A stretch of DNA of 5,022 nt, from the NCBI GenBank assembly GCA_946477805.1, contig CAMKZP010000305.1, forward strand, positions 1-5,022. The letters run 5' to 3'. The stretch comes from an uncultured Enterobacter sp. (GTDB lineage: Bacteria > Pseudomonadota > Gammaproteobacteria > Enterobacterales > Enterobacteriaceae). The first letter of the stretch is position 1, and each line of letters starts with the position of its first letter. Below are positions 1 through 5,022 of this stretch, piece by piece. Below the pieces are notes generated by a model. That model was not told the origin of the DNA. It saw only the letters and a program-made list of their open reading frames with translations, and did no database searches. The position numbers were made by a program, and so were the translations under genes.

Positions 1-1079
1 GCAGCGATGCGCGCGTACAGCGCGAACTGCTGGATGCGGCGATCGATGCCAAAATTGCACTCAGCGACGCGCAGACGGTTACCGTGAACGTTGCCGGCTG
101 GCAGGGTGACATTTCCCGCGACCAGTTCAACGACCTGATTGCCTCTCTTGTTAAACGCACGCTGCTGGCCTGCCGTCGCGCATTGAAAGATGCGGGCGTT
201 GAGGCCAACGAGGTGCTGGAAGTTGTCATGGTGGGCGGCTCTACGCGCGTGCCGCTGGTGCGCGAGCGCGTGGGCGAATTCTTTGGCCGCACGCCGCTGA
301 CCTCCATCGACCCGGACAAAGTGGTGGCCGTGGGCGCCGCTATTCAGGCTGATATCCTGGTCGGCAACAAGCCGGACAGCGAAATGCTGCTGCTGGACGT
401 CATCCCGCTGTCCCTGGGTCTGGAAACCATGGGCGGCCTGGTGGAGAAAGTCATTCCACGTAACACCACCATTCCGGTGGCGCGCGCGCAGGAGTTCACC
501 ACTTTCAAAGACGGCCAGACCGCGATGTCCATCCACGTGATGCAGGGCGAGCGCGAGCTGGTGCAGGACTGCCGCTCGCTGGCGCGCTTTGCGCTGCGCG
601 GTATTCCGGCGCTGCCTGCGGGCGGGGCGCATATTCGCGTCACCTTCCAGGTGGATGCGGACGGCCTGCTCAGCGTGACGGCGATGGAAAAATCGACCGG
701 TGTGGAATCGTCCATCCAGGTTAAGCCGTCCTACGGCCTCACCGATGGCGAAATCGCCTCCATGATTCAGGACTCAATGAGCTACGCCGAGCAGGATGTG
801 AAGGCGCGTATGCTGGCCGAACAGAAAGTCGAAGCCGCACGCGTGCTGGAAAGCCTGACCGGCGCACTCGCTGCCGATGCCGCGCTGTTAAGCGCCGCAG
901 AGCGCCAGGTGATTGACGAGGCAGCCGCGCGCCTAAGCGCCGTTGCCGAAGGCGATGACGCTGACGCAATAGAAGAAGCCATTAAAAACGTTGATAAACA
1001 AACCCAGGACTTTGCCGCACGCCGCATGGACAAATCTGTCCGCGTCGCGCTGAAAGGCCAGTCCGTGGACGAGGTTTAA
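1..1079 (+). CDS. hscA: HscA, Hsp70-family chaperone of Fe-S cluster assembly (5' end outside window)
   Basis: HscA is a cytoplasmic specialised Hsp70 that, with the J-protein HscB, binds the scaffold IscU and uses ATP to promote transfer of the assembled Fe-S cluster to acceptors. The reading frame is open from base 3 with no start codon of its own, so the gene is cut by the window edge; 358 residues are visible. If the protein has the 616 residues of E. coli HscA, the visible part begins near residue 259. It contains the end of the ATPase domain, with the Hsp70 signature VGGSTRVPLV at about 231-260. The interdomain linker follows (MLLLDVIPLSLGLETMGG, from about 384), then the substrate-binding beta domain and the helical lid ending in SVDEV. 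The LDVIPLSLG linker and the neighbouring fdx separate it from DnaK. It is part of the isc operon; the upstream genes (iscRSUA-hscB expected) lie outside. Confidence 0.97.
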   Translation, partial: SDARVQRELLDAAIDAKIALSDAQTVTVNVAGWQGDISRDQFNDLIASLVKRTLLACRRALKDAGVEANEVLEVVMVGGSTRVPLVRERVGEFFGRTPLTSIDPDKVVAVGAAIQADILVGNKPDSEMLLLDVIPLSLGLETMGGLVEKVIPRNTTIPVARAQEFTTFKDGQTAMSIHVMQGERELVQDCRSLARFALRGIPALPAGGAHIRVTFQVDADGLLSVTAMEKSTGVESSIQVKPSYGLTDGEIASMIQDSMSYAEQDVKARMLAEQKVEAARVLESLTGALAADAALLSAAERQVIDEAAARLSAVAEGDDADAIEEAIKNVDKQTQDFAARRMDKSVRVALKGQSVDEV

Positions 1080-1080
1080 T

Positions 1081-1416
1081 ATGCCAAAGATTGTAATTTT
1101 GCCTCATGCGGACCTCTGTCCGGATGGCGCTGTTCTGGAAGCGAAGACCGGTGAAACCATTCTCGATGTTGCCCTGCGTGCAGGTATCGAAGTGGAACAC
1201 GCCTGTGAGAAATCCTGTGCCTGCACCACCTGCCACTGCGTTGTGCGTGAAGGCTTCGACTCTCTCGCCGAGAGCACCGAAGACGAAGACGACATGCTGG
1301 ATAAAGCATGGGGTCTGGAGCCTGACAGCCGCTTAAGCTGCCAGGCGCTGGTGACCGATGAAGATCTGGTCGTGGAGTTCCCACGCTACACCATCAACCA
1401 CGCACGCGAGCATTGA
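1081..1416 (+). CDS. fdx: ISC-type [2Fe-2S] ferredoxin
   Basis: Small cytoplasmic electron carrier of 111 residues, the same length as E. coli Fdx. It supplies electrons during Fe-S cluster assembly on IscS/IscU. The adrenodoxin-like cluster motif is plain: CEKSCACTTCHC at residues 42-53 and C87 in RLSCQA. By analogy with the family, C42, C48, C51 and C87 bind the [2Fe-2S] cluster. C46 is the conserved non-ligand cysteine beside it, which has been discussed as functionally important in E. coli Fdx, and C53 is a further cysteine. The C-terminal RYTINHAREH tail is typical of the ISC ferredoxins. The ATG follows the hscA stop by one base, and its ribosome site GAGG (1071-1074) lies inside the end of hscA, six bases before the start. 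This points to co-transcription and probably coupled translation. No residue looks abnormal. Confidence 0.98.
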   Translation: MPKIVILPHADLCPDGAVLEAKTGETILDVALRAGIEVEHACEKSCACTTCHCVVREGFDSLAESTEDEDDMLDKAWGLEPDSRLSCQALVTDEDLVVEFPRYTINHAREH

Positions 1417-1417
1417 T

Positions 1418-1618
1418 ATGGGACTGAAGTGGACAGACAGCCGTGAAATCGGCGAAGCGCTCTACGACGCGAACCCGGATCTCGATCCGAAGACCGTACG
1501 ATTCACCGACATGCATCAGTGGATCTGCGATTTAGAGGATTTCGACGACGATCCAAACGCATCCAATGAAAAAATTCTGGAGGCGATTCTGTTAGTCTGG
1601 TTAGATGAAGCAGAATAG
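1418..1618 (+). CDS. iscX: IscX, IscS-binding Fe-S assembly accessory protein
   Basis: Acidic 66-residue protein, the normal family length, also known as YfhJ. In E. coli IscX binds the cysteine desulfurase IscS and iron and modulates Fe-S assembly; whether it is an iron donor or a regulator is debated. The sequence shows the winged-helix family pattern: MGLKWTDSREIGEALYDA at the N-terminus, PKTVRFTDMHQWICDLEDF in the middle, and the acidic patch DFDDDP followed by SNEKILEAILLVWLDEAE. These acidic residues are the ones linked to iron and IscS binding. The ATG lies one base after the fdx stop, with only a weak GCGAG (1406-1410) upstream, so translation is probably coupled to fdx. A longer frame opens upstream inside fdx, but MGLKW is the conserved start. 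It differs from the E. coli protein, as I recall it, at only a few positions, such as N19 for Tyr. Confidence 0.97.
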   Translation: MGLKWTDSREIGEALYDANPDLDPKTVRFTDMHQWICDLEDFDDDPNASNEKILEAILLVWLDEAE

Positions 1619-1625
1619 ATAACAT

Positions 1626-1653
1626 AAACGGGCTGCCTTCAGGCGGCCCGTTT
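1626..1653 (+). terminator. Strong hairpin between iscX and pepB (terminator or attenuator-like)
   Basis: An inverted repeat lies just after the iscX stop. Arm 1626-1637 (AAACGGGCTGCC) and arm 1642-1653 (GGCGGCCCGTTT) form a 12-bp stem with one G-U wobble, closed by a TTCA loop. The stem is GC-rich and ends in three A-U pairs, but no long U tract follows (the next bases are GCCAG). It may therefore be a partial terminator, an RNA-processing or stability element separating the isc transcript from pepB, or a structured leader for pepB. Termination itself is inferred. Confidence 0.5.
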
Positions 1654-1666
1654 GCCAGTTGCTAAT

Positions 1667-1671
1667 AAGGA
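1667..1671 (+). promoter_or_regulatory. Ribosome binding site of pepB
   Basis: AAGGA sits eight bases before the ATG at 1680. This fixes the pepB start at 1680 rather than the in-frame TTG at 1659, which would lie upstream of the site and add seven non-conserved residues. The site lies 13 bases past the foot of the iscX-pepB hairpin, so it is free when that hairpin is folded. Confidence 0.8.
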
Positions 1672-1679
1672 TAAATAAA

Positions 1680-2966
1680 ATGACCGAAGCGATGAAGATT
1701 ACGCTCTCGACGCAGCCTGCCGACGCACGCTGGGGCGAGAAAGCCGCCTGGAGCATCAACAACGACGGCATTACCCTGCACCTGACGGGCAAAGATGATG
1801 TAGGCCTCATCCAGCGCGCGGCGCGTAAAATTGACGGTCTGGGCATTAAGCATGTGACGCTGGAAGGCGAAGGCTGGGACACCGACCGCAGCTGGGCATT
1901 CTGGGCGGGCTACAAAGGTCCGAAGGGCACCCGTAAAATTGAGTGGGCAAGCCTCGACGAAGCCGGTCAGAAAGAGCTGGAAAGCCGCCTGCACATCATC
2001 GACTGGGTGCGCGACACCATCAACGCCCCGGCGGAAGAGTTAGGCCCCGAGCAGCTGGCGCAGCGCGCCGTTGACCTGCTGTGTGGCGTAGCGGGCGAGA
2101 AAATGTCCTACCGCATCACCAAAGGGGAAGACCTGCGCGAGCAGAACTACATGGGTATCCATACCGTGGGCCGTGGTTCTGAACGTCCTCCGGTCCTGCT
2201 GGCGCTGGACTACAACCCAACCGGCGACAAAGCTGCGCCGGTCTTTGCCTGCCTGGTCGGGAAAGGCATCACCTTCGACACCGGCGGCTACAGCCTGAAG
2301 CAGAGCGCGTTCATGGACTCCATGAAGTCCGACATGGGCGGCGCGGCCACCATCACCGGCGCGCTGGCGTTCGCCATCACCCGCGGTCTGAACAAGCGCG
2401 TGAAGCTGTACCTGTGCTGCGCGGACAACATGGTGAGCGGTAACGCCTTCAAGCTGGGCGACATCATTCGCTACCGCAACGGCAAAAACGTCGAGGTGAT
2501 GAACACCGACGCCGAAGGCCGCCTGGTGCTGGCCGATGGCCTGATCGACGCTTCTGCCCAGAAGCCAGAGCTGATTATCGATATGGCGACCCTCACCGGC
2601 GCCGCGAAAACGGCGCTGGGCAACGACTACCATGCGCTGTTCAGCTTTGACGACAAGCTCGCTGCGCGCCTGCTGGCAAGCGCGGCCGCGGAAAACGAGC
2701 CGTTCTGGCGTCTGCCGCTGGCCGAGTTCCACCGCAGCCAGCTGCCGTCTAACTTTGCCGAGCTGAACAACACCGCAAGCGCGGCGTATCCTGCGGGCGC
2801 AAGCACGGCGGCAGGCTTCCTGTCCCACTTCGTTGAGAATTATCACGAAGGCTGGCTGCACATCGACTGCTCTGCAACCTATCGTAAAGCGGCGGTTGAG
2901 CAGTGGTCTGCGGGCGCAACCGGTCTGGGCGTGCGTACCGTGGCGAACCTGCTGACGGCTGAGTAA
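1680..2966 (+). CDS. pepB: Peptidase B, M17 family leucyl-type aminopeptidase
   Basis: Cytoplasmic metallo-aminopeptidase of family M17 that removes N-terminal residues from peptides, a late step in peptide and protein recycling. The E. coli enzyme is a broad-specificity hexamer. The product is 428 residues, about the length of E. coli PepB (427). The N-terminal part to about residue 170 is the small PepB-type domain, shorter than in PepA. The catalytic domain follows. By family alignment the two-metal site is K195, D200 (GKGITFDTGG), D218 (KSDMGGAA), D277 and E279, with catalytic K207 (SLKQ) and R281. The M17 signature NTDAEGRL spans residues 275-282 and the ATLTGA strand follows at 303-308, so all expected active-site residues are present. 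It is downstream of iscX in the same direction, separated by 61 bases with a hairpin, and may be partly co-transcribed with isc. No frameshift or unusual composition is seen. Confidence 0.97.
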   Translation: MTEAMKITLSTQPADARWGEKAAWSINNDGITLHLTGKDDVGLIQRAARKIDGLGIKHVTLEGEGWDTDRSWAFWAGYKGPKGTRKIEWASLDEAGQKELESRLHIIDWVRDTINAPAEELGPEQLAQRAVDLLCGVAGEKMSYRITKGEDLREQNYMGIHTVGRGSERPPVLLALDYNPTGDKAAPVFACLVGKGITFDTGGYSLKQSAFMDSMKSDMGGAATITGALAFAITRGLNKRVKLYLCCADNMVSGNAFKLGDIIRYRNGKNVEVMNTDAEGRLVLADGLIDASAQKPELIIDMATLTGAAKTALGNDYHALFSFDDKLAARLLASAAAENEPFWRLPLAEFHRSQLPSNFAELNNTASAAYPAGASTAAGFLSHFVENYHEGWLHIDCSATYRKAAVEQWSAGATGLGVRTVANLLTAE

Positions 2967-2972
2967 CTGTTG

Positions 2973-3056
2973 TCCCCTCACCCCAGCCCTCTCCCCAAAG
3001 GGGAGAGGGTGTTCAGATTCCCTCTCCCCTTTGGGGAGAGGGTTAGGGTGAGGGGA
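2973..3056. repeat. Inverted pair of 37-base REP-like palindromic elements (BIME-like)
   Basis: Two copies face each other across a 10-base spacer (3010-3019): the left copy is 2973-3009 and the right copy is 3020-3056. The reverse complement of the right copy matches the left at 35 of 37 positions; CCCCAG on the left corresponds to CCCTAA on the right. Each copy starts TCCCCTCACCC and contains its own 10-bp palindrome, CCCTCTCCCC / GGGGAGAGGG, around AAA or TTT (2987-3009 and 3020-3042). This fits the REP/BIME class of intergenic repeats, of which this CCCTCACCC...CCCTCTCCC type recurs in many proteobacterial genomes. Such elements can stabilise upstream mRNA, terminate transcription or bind DNA-structuring proteins. 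Here it may separate pepB from sseB expression. Genome-wide copy number cannot be seen from this window. Confidence 0.88.
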
Positions 3057-3067
3057 AATGCACCATC

Positions 3068-3072
3068 TGGAA
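3068..3072 (+). promoter_or_regulatory. Weak ribosome binding site of sseB
   Basis: TGGAA ends five bases before the ATG at 3078, a modest Shine-Dalgarno match. It supports the start at 3078 over upstream in-frame starts that would translate through the REP-like repeat. The site lies 11 bases outside the repeat. Confidence 0.55.
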
Positions 3073-3077
3073 TAACT

Positions 3078-3854
3078 ATGTCCGAAACCAAAAACGAATT
3101 AGAAACCCTGCTGGAGCAGGCGGCCACCGAGCCCGCTCACCGCCCGGCGTTTTTCCGCACGCTGCTGGAATCCACCGTCTGGGTGCCGGGCACGGCGGCG
3201 GAAGGTGAGCAGGTCGTGGAAGACAGCGCGCTGGATCTGCTGCACTGGGAGAAAGACGACGGCACCTCGGTGATCCCGTTCTTTACCTCGCTGGACGCGC
3301 TGCAGGAGGCGGTTGAAGACGAACAGGCGTTCGTGGTGATGCCGGTACGTACCCTTTTTGAAATGACGCTGGGCCAGACGCTGTTCCTGAACGCAAAGCT
3401 GCCGACGGGCAAAGAGTTCACCCCGCGCGAAATTAGCCATCTTATGGGCGAAGAGGGCAACCCGCTCAGCACCCAGGAAGTGCTGGAAGGGGGCGAAACG
3501 CTGCTGCTGTCTGAAGTGGCCGAGCCGCCCGCGCAGATGATCGACTCCCTGACCACGCTGTTCAAGACCATCAAGCCGGTCAGACGCGCGTTTCTGTGCT
3601 CTGTTAAAGAGAGCGCGGATGAGCGCCCGGTACTGCTGATTGGCATTGAAGCCGATGGTGATATCGACGAGATTATTCAGGCGGCGGGAAGCGTGGCGAC
3701 CGACACGCTGCCGGGTGACGAGCCGATTGATATCTGTCAGGTAACGAAAGGCGAGAAGGGCATCAGCCACTTTATTACCGAACACATCACGCCGTTCTAC
3801 GAGCGTCGCTGGGGCGGCTTCCTGCGCGATCTCAAAACCACCCGCATTATCTGA
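3078..3854 (+). CDS. sseB: SseB, enhanced serine sensitivity protein
   Basis: Product of 258 residues, the same length as the E. coli protein. SseB was named because extra copies enhance serine sensitivity in E. coli; its biochemical activity is not established to my knowledge. It should not be confused with the Salmonella SPI-2 translocon protein of the same name. The sequence starts MSETKNELETLLEQAATEPAH. The SseB N-terminal domain fills roughly residues 1-140 (RPAFFRTLLESTVWVPG, WEKDDGTSVIPFFTS, ALQEAVEDEQAFVVMPVRTLFE). The C-terminal SseB domain follows (PPAQMIDSLTTLFKTIKPV to the end, with LLIGIEADGD and FYERRWGGFLRD). No signal peptide or membrane segment is seen, so it is probably cytoplasmic. 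The true start is 3078: the frame stays open upstream through the palindromic repeat, but those extra residues are repeat-derived. It lies downstream of pepB and converges on the regulator gene to its right. Confidence 0.95.
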   Translation: MSETKNELETLLEQAATEPAHRPAFFRTLLESTVWVPGTAAEGEQVVEDSALDLLHWEKDDGTSVIPFFTSLDALQEAVEDEQAFVVMPVRTLFEMTLGQTLFLNAKLPTGKEFTPREISHLMGEEGNPLSTQEVLEGGETLLLSEVAEPPAQMIDSLTTLFKTIKPVRRAFLCSVKESADERPVLLIGIEADGDIDEIIQAAGSVATDTLPGDEPIDICQVTKGEKGISHFITEHITPFYERRWGGFLRDLKTTRII

Positions 3855-3858
3855 TTAA

Positions 3859-3880
3859 ACGGGGTGAGCGCTCACCCCGT
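3859..3880. terminator. Perfect 22-base palindrome between convergent genes, probable shared terminator
   Basis: The half-site ACGGGGTGAGC (3859-3869) is followed at once by its exact reverse complement (3870-3880). The RNA would form a 9-bp GC-rich stem with a GCGC loop. It starts five bases after the sseB stop and also contains the stop codon (3872-3874, minus strand) of the opposing regulator gene. On the minus strand the stem is followed by TTTAAT, a short U-rich tail; on the plus strand AGCTTCC follows, so the terminator fit is better for the minus strand. A bidirectional terminator is the likely role, inferred from position and structure. Confidence 0.65.
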
Positions 3881-4642
3881 AGCTTCCAGCAGCAATAAAT
3901 CCATCAGCAGCACCAGGTTCGACTCAAACGAGGTCACCCCCGCGGCTTCGGCGGCAAAGTGCACCGCTTCGTCATACAGCGCAAAATGCAGATCGGCCAT
4001 GCCTGCGAGCGTGTTCGCCGAGGCGCGAGTAAAGGCCACTACCGTCATGCCGACGTTTTTCGCTATCCGCGCTTTATCGAGCACCTGCTCCGTTTCGCCG
4101 CTGCGGGAGACGGCAATAAATACCTGATACCGCGCGGCGTTGCTGAGGAAAATATTCCGGCTGTCGCCCGGCCCGGAAATAAACGCCGTTTTGCCCAGCA
4201 CCTGCAGCTTTTTGGTCAGGTACTCGGCAAACAGATAGGAAAACCCGGCGCCGTAGAGAAAAAAGCTCTCCTTCTGGCGCAGCAGATCGGCAAACTGCAG
4301 GCGTTTATCCTGCGTAACCCACTGGAAGGTTTGCCGGTAGTTAGCGATAAACCGATCGAACAGCGCGGGCAGTTCAGGGCGCGGCTCCCCCGGGGCGGCA
4401 ATATGCGGCGTATCGGAAAGCAGCTGCTTGCAGTGCCAGATAAACTCGCTAAAGCCGCTGAACCCGAGCTTCTGGCACAGCCGCATGATAGTGGCGGTAG
4501 AGACAAACGTCGCCTGCGCCAGCTCGCGCACCGTGATATTGCCCACCAGCAGAGGGTGCTCCGTAAGGTGGGCGAGGACGCGATACTCCGCACGAGTCAG
4601 CGACGCCCCGCGCGTGAGCAGCGTGGCCAGGCGGTTATCCAT
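3872..4642 (-). CDS. RpiR/MurR-family transcriptional regulator with SIS domain
   Basis: Probable DNA-binding regulator of 256 residues. Residues about 1-77 form the RpiR-type HTH (HTH_6): LTRAEYRVLAHLTEHP, then TVRELAQATFVSTATIMRLCQKLGFSGFSEF, the hallmark helix-turn-helix with the usual LGFxGFxEF end. Residues about 120-245 form a SIS domain, the sugar-phosphate isomerase fold that binds phosphosugars: FFLYGAGFSYLFAEYLTKKLQVLG, then the ligand-loop motif SRSGET at 179-184 and MTVVAFT. The loop is intact, so effector binding is plausible; the ligand is unknown. The chosen ATG at 4642 overlaps the sseA stop by one base with no clear Shine-Dalgarno, suggesting coupled translation. An in-frame ATG at 4684 would add 14 mostly arginine-rich residues and overlap sseA by 43 bases; GGAG lies only three bases before it. 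This gene is absent at this place in E. coli K-12 as I recall. Confidence 0.92.
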   Translation of the reverse strand: MDNRLATLLTRGASLTRAEYRVLAHLTEHPLLVGNITVRELAQATFVSTATIMRLCQKLGFSGFSEFIWHCKQLLSDTPHIAAPGEPRPELPALFDRFIANYRQTFQWVTQDKRLQFADLLRQKESFFLYGAGFSYLFAEYLTKKLQVLGKTAFISGPGDSRNIFLSNAARYQVFIAVSRSGETEQVLDKARIAKNVGMTVVAFTRASANTLAGMADLHFALYDEAVHFAAEAAGVTSFESNLVLLMDLLLLEATG

Positions 4643-4644
4643 CA
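4640..4644 (-). promoter_or_regulatory. TGATG stop-start overlap coupling sseA to the RpiR gene
   Basis: On the minus strand the sseA stop TGA (4644-4642) and the regulator's ATG (4642-4640) share one base. The preceding 20 bases contain no GGAG or AGGA-like site, so ribosomes finishing sseA probably restart on the regulator. This places both genes on one transcript. Coupling is inferred from the overlap. Confidence 0.7.
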
Positions 4645-5022
4645 GCTGGCGGGTTCTACGGGGAGATCGCCCCGCGCGCCCCATTCACTCCAGGCGCCGT
4701 CGTACAGCGTCACGTCTTTCACGCCAAGCGTCGCCAGCGCCAGAATCGCTACGCAGGCCGTCACGCCGGAGCCGCAGCTGGCGATAATCGGGCGATGTAA
4801 ATCGACGCCCTGACGGTCAAAAATAGCCTGCAGCTCATCGGTGGTTTTCAGTTCGCCTTCGAACACCAGATCGCCCCACGGCACGTTCAGCGCGCCAGGA
4901 ATGTGGCCGCGCCTCAGCCCCGGACGCGGCTCATCCGCTTCGGCATTGAAGCGCGGCGCGGGACGGGCATCGACGATTTGCGCCGTTTTTTCGTGGCTAA
5001 CGACCAGCACGTCCGTCAGGCG
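4642..5022 (-). CDS. sseA: 3-mercaptopyruvate sulfurtransferase, C-terminal catalytic domain (5' end outside window)
   Basis: SseA transfers sulfur from 3-mercaptopyruvate to thiol acceptors through a cysteine persulfide; it has two tandem rhodanese domains and is about 281 residues in E. coli. The last 126 codons are visible; the frame runs off the right edge with RLTD, so the GTG at 5010 is an internal valine and not a start. This part is most of the second, catalytic rhodanese domain: IVDARPAPRFNAE, the substrate-site stretch DEPRPGLRRGHIPGALNVPW, IIASCGSGVTAC and LYDGAWSEWGARGDLPVEP. The CGSGVT loop is the mercaptopyruvate-type active site and distinguishes it from thiosulfate rhodanese. 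The catalytic Cys codon is 4776-4774 and would be Cys238 in E. coli numbering. An additional Cys follows seven residues later. It is unrelated to the Salmonella SPI-2 chaperone SseA. Its promoter is off the window, and the RpiR gene follows directly. Confidence 0.96.
   Translation of the reverse strand, partial: RLTDVLVVSHEKTAQIVDARPAPRFNAEADEPRPGLRRGHIPGALNVPWGDLVFEGELKTTDELQAIFDRQGVDLHRPIIASCGSGVTACVAILALATLGVKDVTLYDGAWSEWGARGDLPVEPAS

Noticed and set aside
1652..1677. Possible sigma-70 promoter before pepB (TTGCCA with an AT-rich stretch downstream)
   Set aside because: With normal spacing the -10 would fall at about 1675 and transcription would start inside the pepB coding region, so it cannot produce the full gene.
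1659..1679. Upstream TTG start for pepB adding seven residues
   Set aside because: The AAGGA ribosome site at 1667-1671 lies downstream of this TTG and at the right distance from the ATG at 1680, and MTEAMKI is the conserved N-terminus.
2040..2981. Long minus-strand open frame (313 codons) opposite pepB
   Set aside because: It lies entirely antisense to the well-conserved pepB and has low-complexity Arg/Gln/Ala/Val-rich content with no recognisable domain. It is a by-product of GC-rich codon usage in pepB.
2973..3056. CRISPR array or insertion sequence ends
   Set aside because: There are only two copies in inverted rather than direct order, with a 10-base spacer, and no transposase or cas gene nearby. 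The REP-like explanation fits better.
3099..3785. Minus-strand open frame (228 codons) opposite sseB
   Set aside because: It is an antisense shadow of sseB, rich in Arg, Gln and Phe, with no domain.
4643..4684. Longer start for the RpiR gene at 4684
   Set aside because: It would add 14 mostly Arg-rich residues not expected before the HTH and overlap sseA by 43 bases, with GGAG only three bases from the ATG. The TGATG start at 4642 is more likely, though not proven.
3959..4813. Plus-strand open frame (284 codons) opposite the RpiR gene and sseA
   Set aside because: It is antisense to two genes with clear domains, spans their junction, shows no family motif and has no convincing ribosome site.

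Overview
The window looks like ordinary chromosome from a member of the Enterobacteriaceae other than E. coli K-12; Enterobacter, Lelliottia, Leclercia or Klebsiella relatives fit best. Every protein except the regulator is a close, near full-identity-level match to the E. coli proteins as I recall them, the base composition is GC-rich for enterics, and gene order follows the E. coli isc-pepB-sseB-sseA locus with one added gene. No database search was possible.

Layout. Bases 1-1618 are the distal end of the iron-sulfur cluster (isc) operon on the + strand: the C-terminal 358 codons of hscA (specialised Hsp70), then fdx ([2Fe-2S] ferredoxin) and iscX, each starting one base after the previous stop. 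After a strong GC-rich hairpin (1626-1653) comes pepB (1680-2966), a complete M17 leucyl-type aminopeptidase. A 111-base gap then carries two inverted copies of a 37-base REP-like palindromic element (2973-3056), followed by sseB (3078-3854), the enhanced serine sensitivity protein.

From 3872 to the right edge the genes run on the - strand. sseA (3-mercaptopyruvate sulfurtransferase) enters from the right edge with only its C-terminal catalytic rhodanese domain visible. Its stop codon overlaps, as TGATG, the start of an RpiR/MurR-type regulator (HTH plus SIS sugar-phosphate domain). This regulator converges on sseB across a perfect 22-base palindrome that contains the regulator's own stop codon.

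How the genes work together. HscA, Fdx and IscX serve Fe-S cluster assembly on IscU: HscA drives ATP-dependent cluster release, Fdx supplies electrons, and IscX binds the IscS desulfurase. SseA also handles persulfide sulfur, but it is transcribed separately from the other strand. PepB links to the isc genes by position only. The gene that departs from the E. coli K-12 layout as I remember it is the RpiR regulator, inserted between sseB and sseA and apparently translationally coupled to sseA; its target and effector cannot be read from this window. I see no CRISPR array, tRNA, rRNA, insertion sequence or prophage gene, and no stretch over 300 bases lacks a gene.
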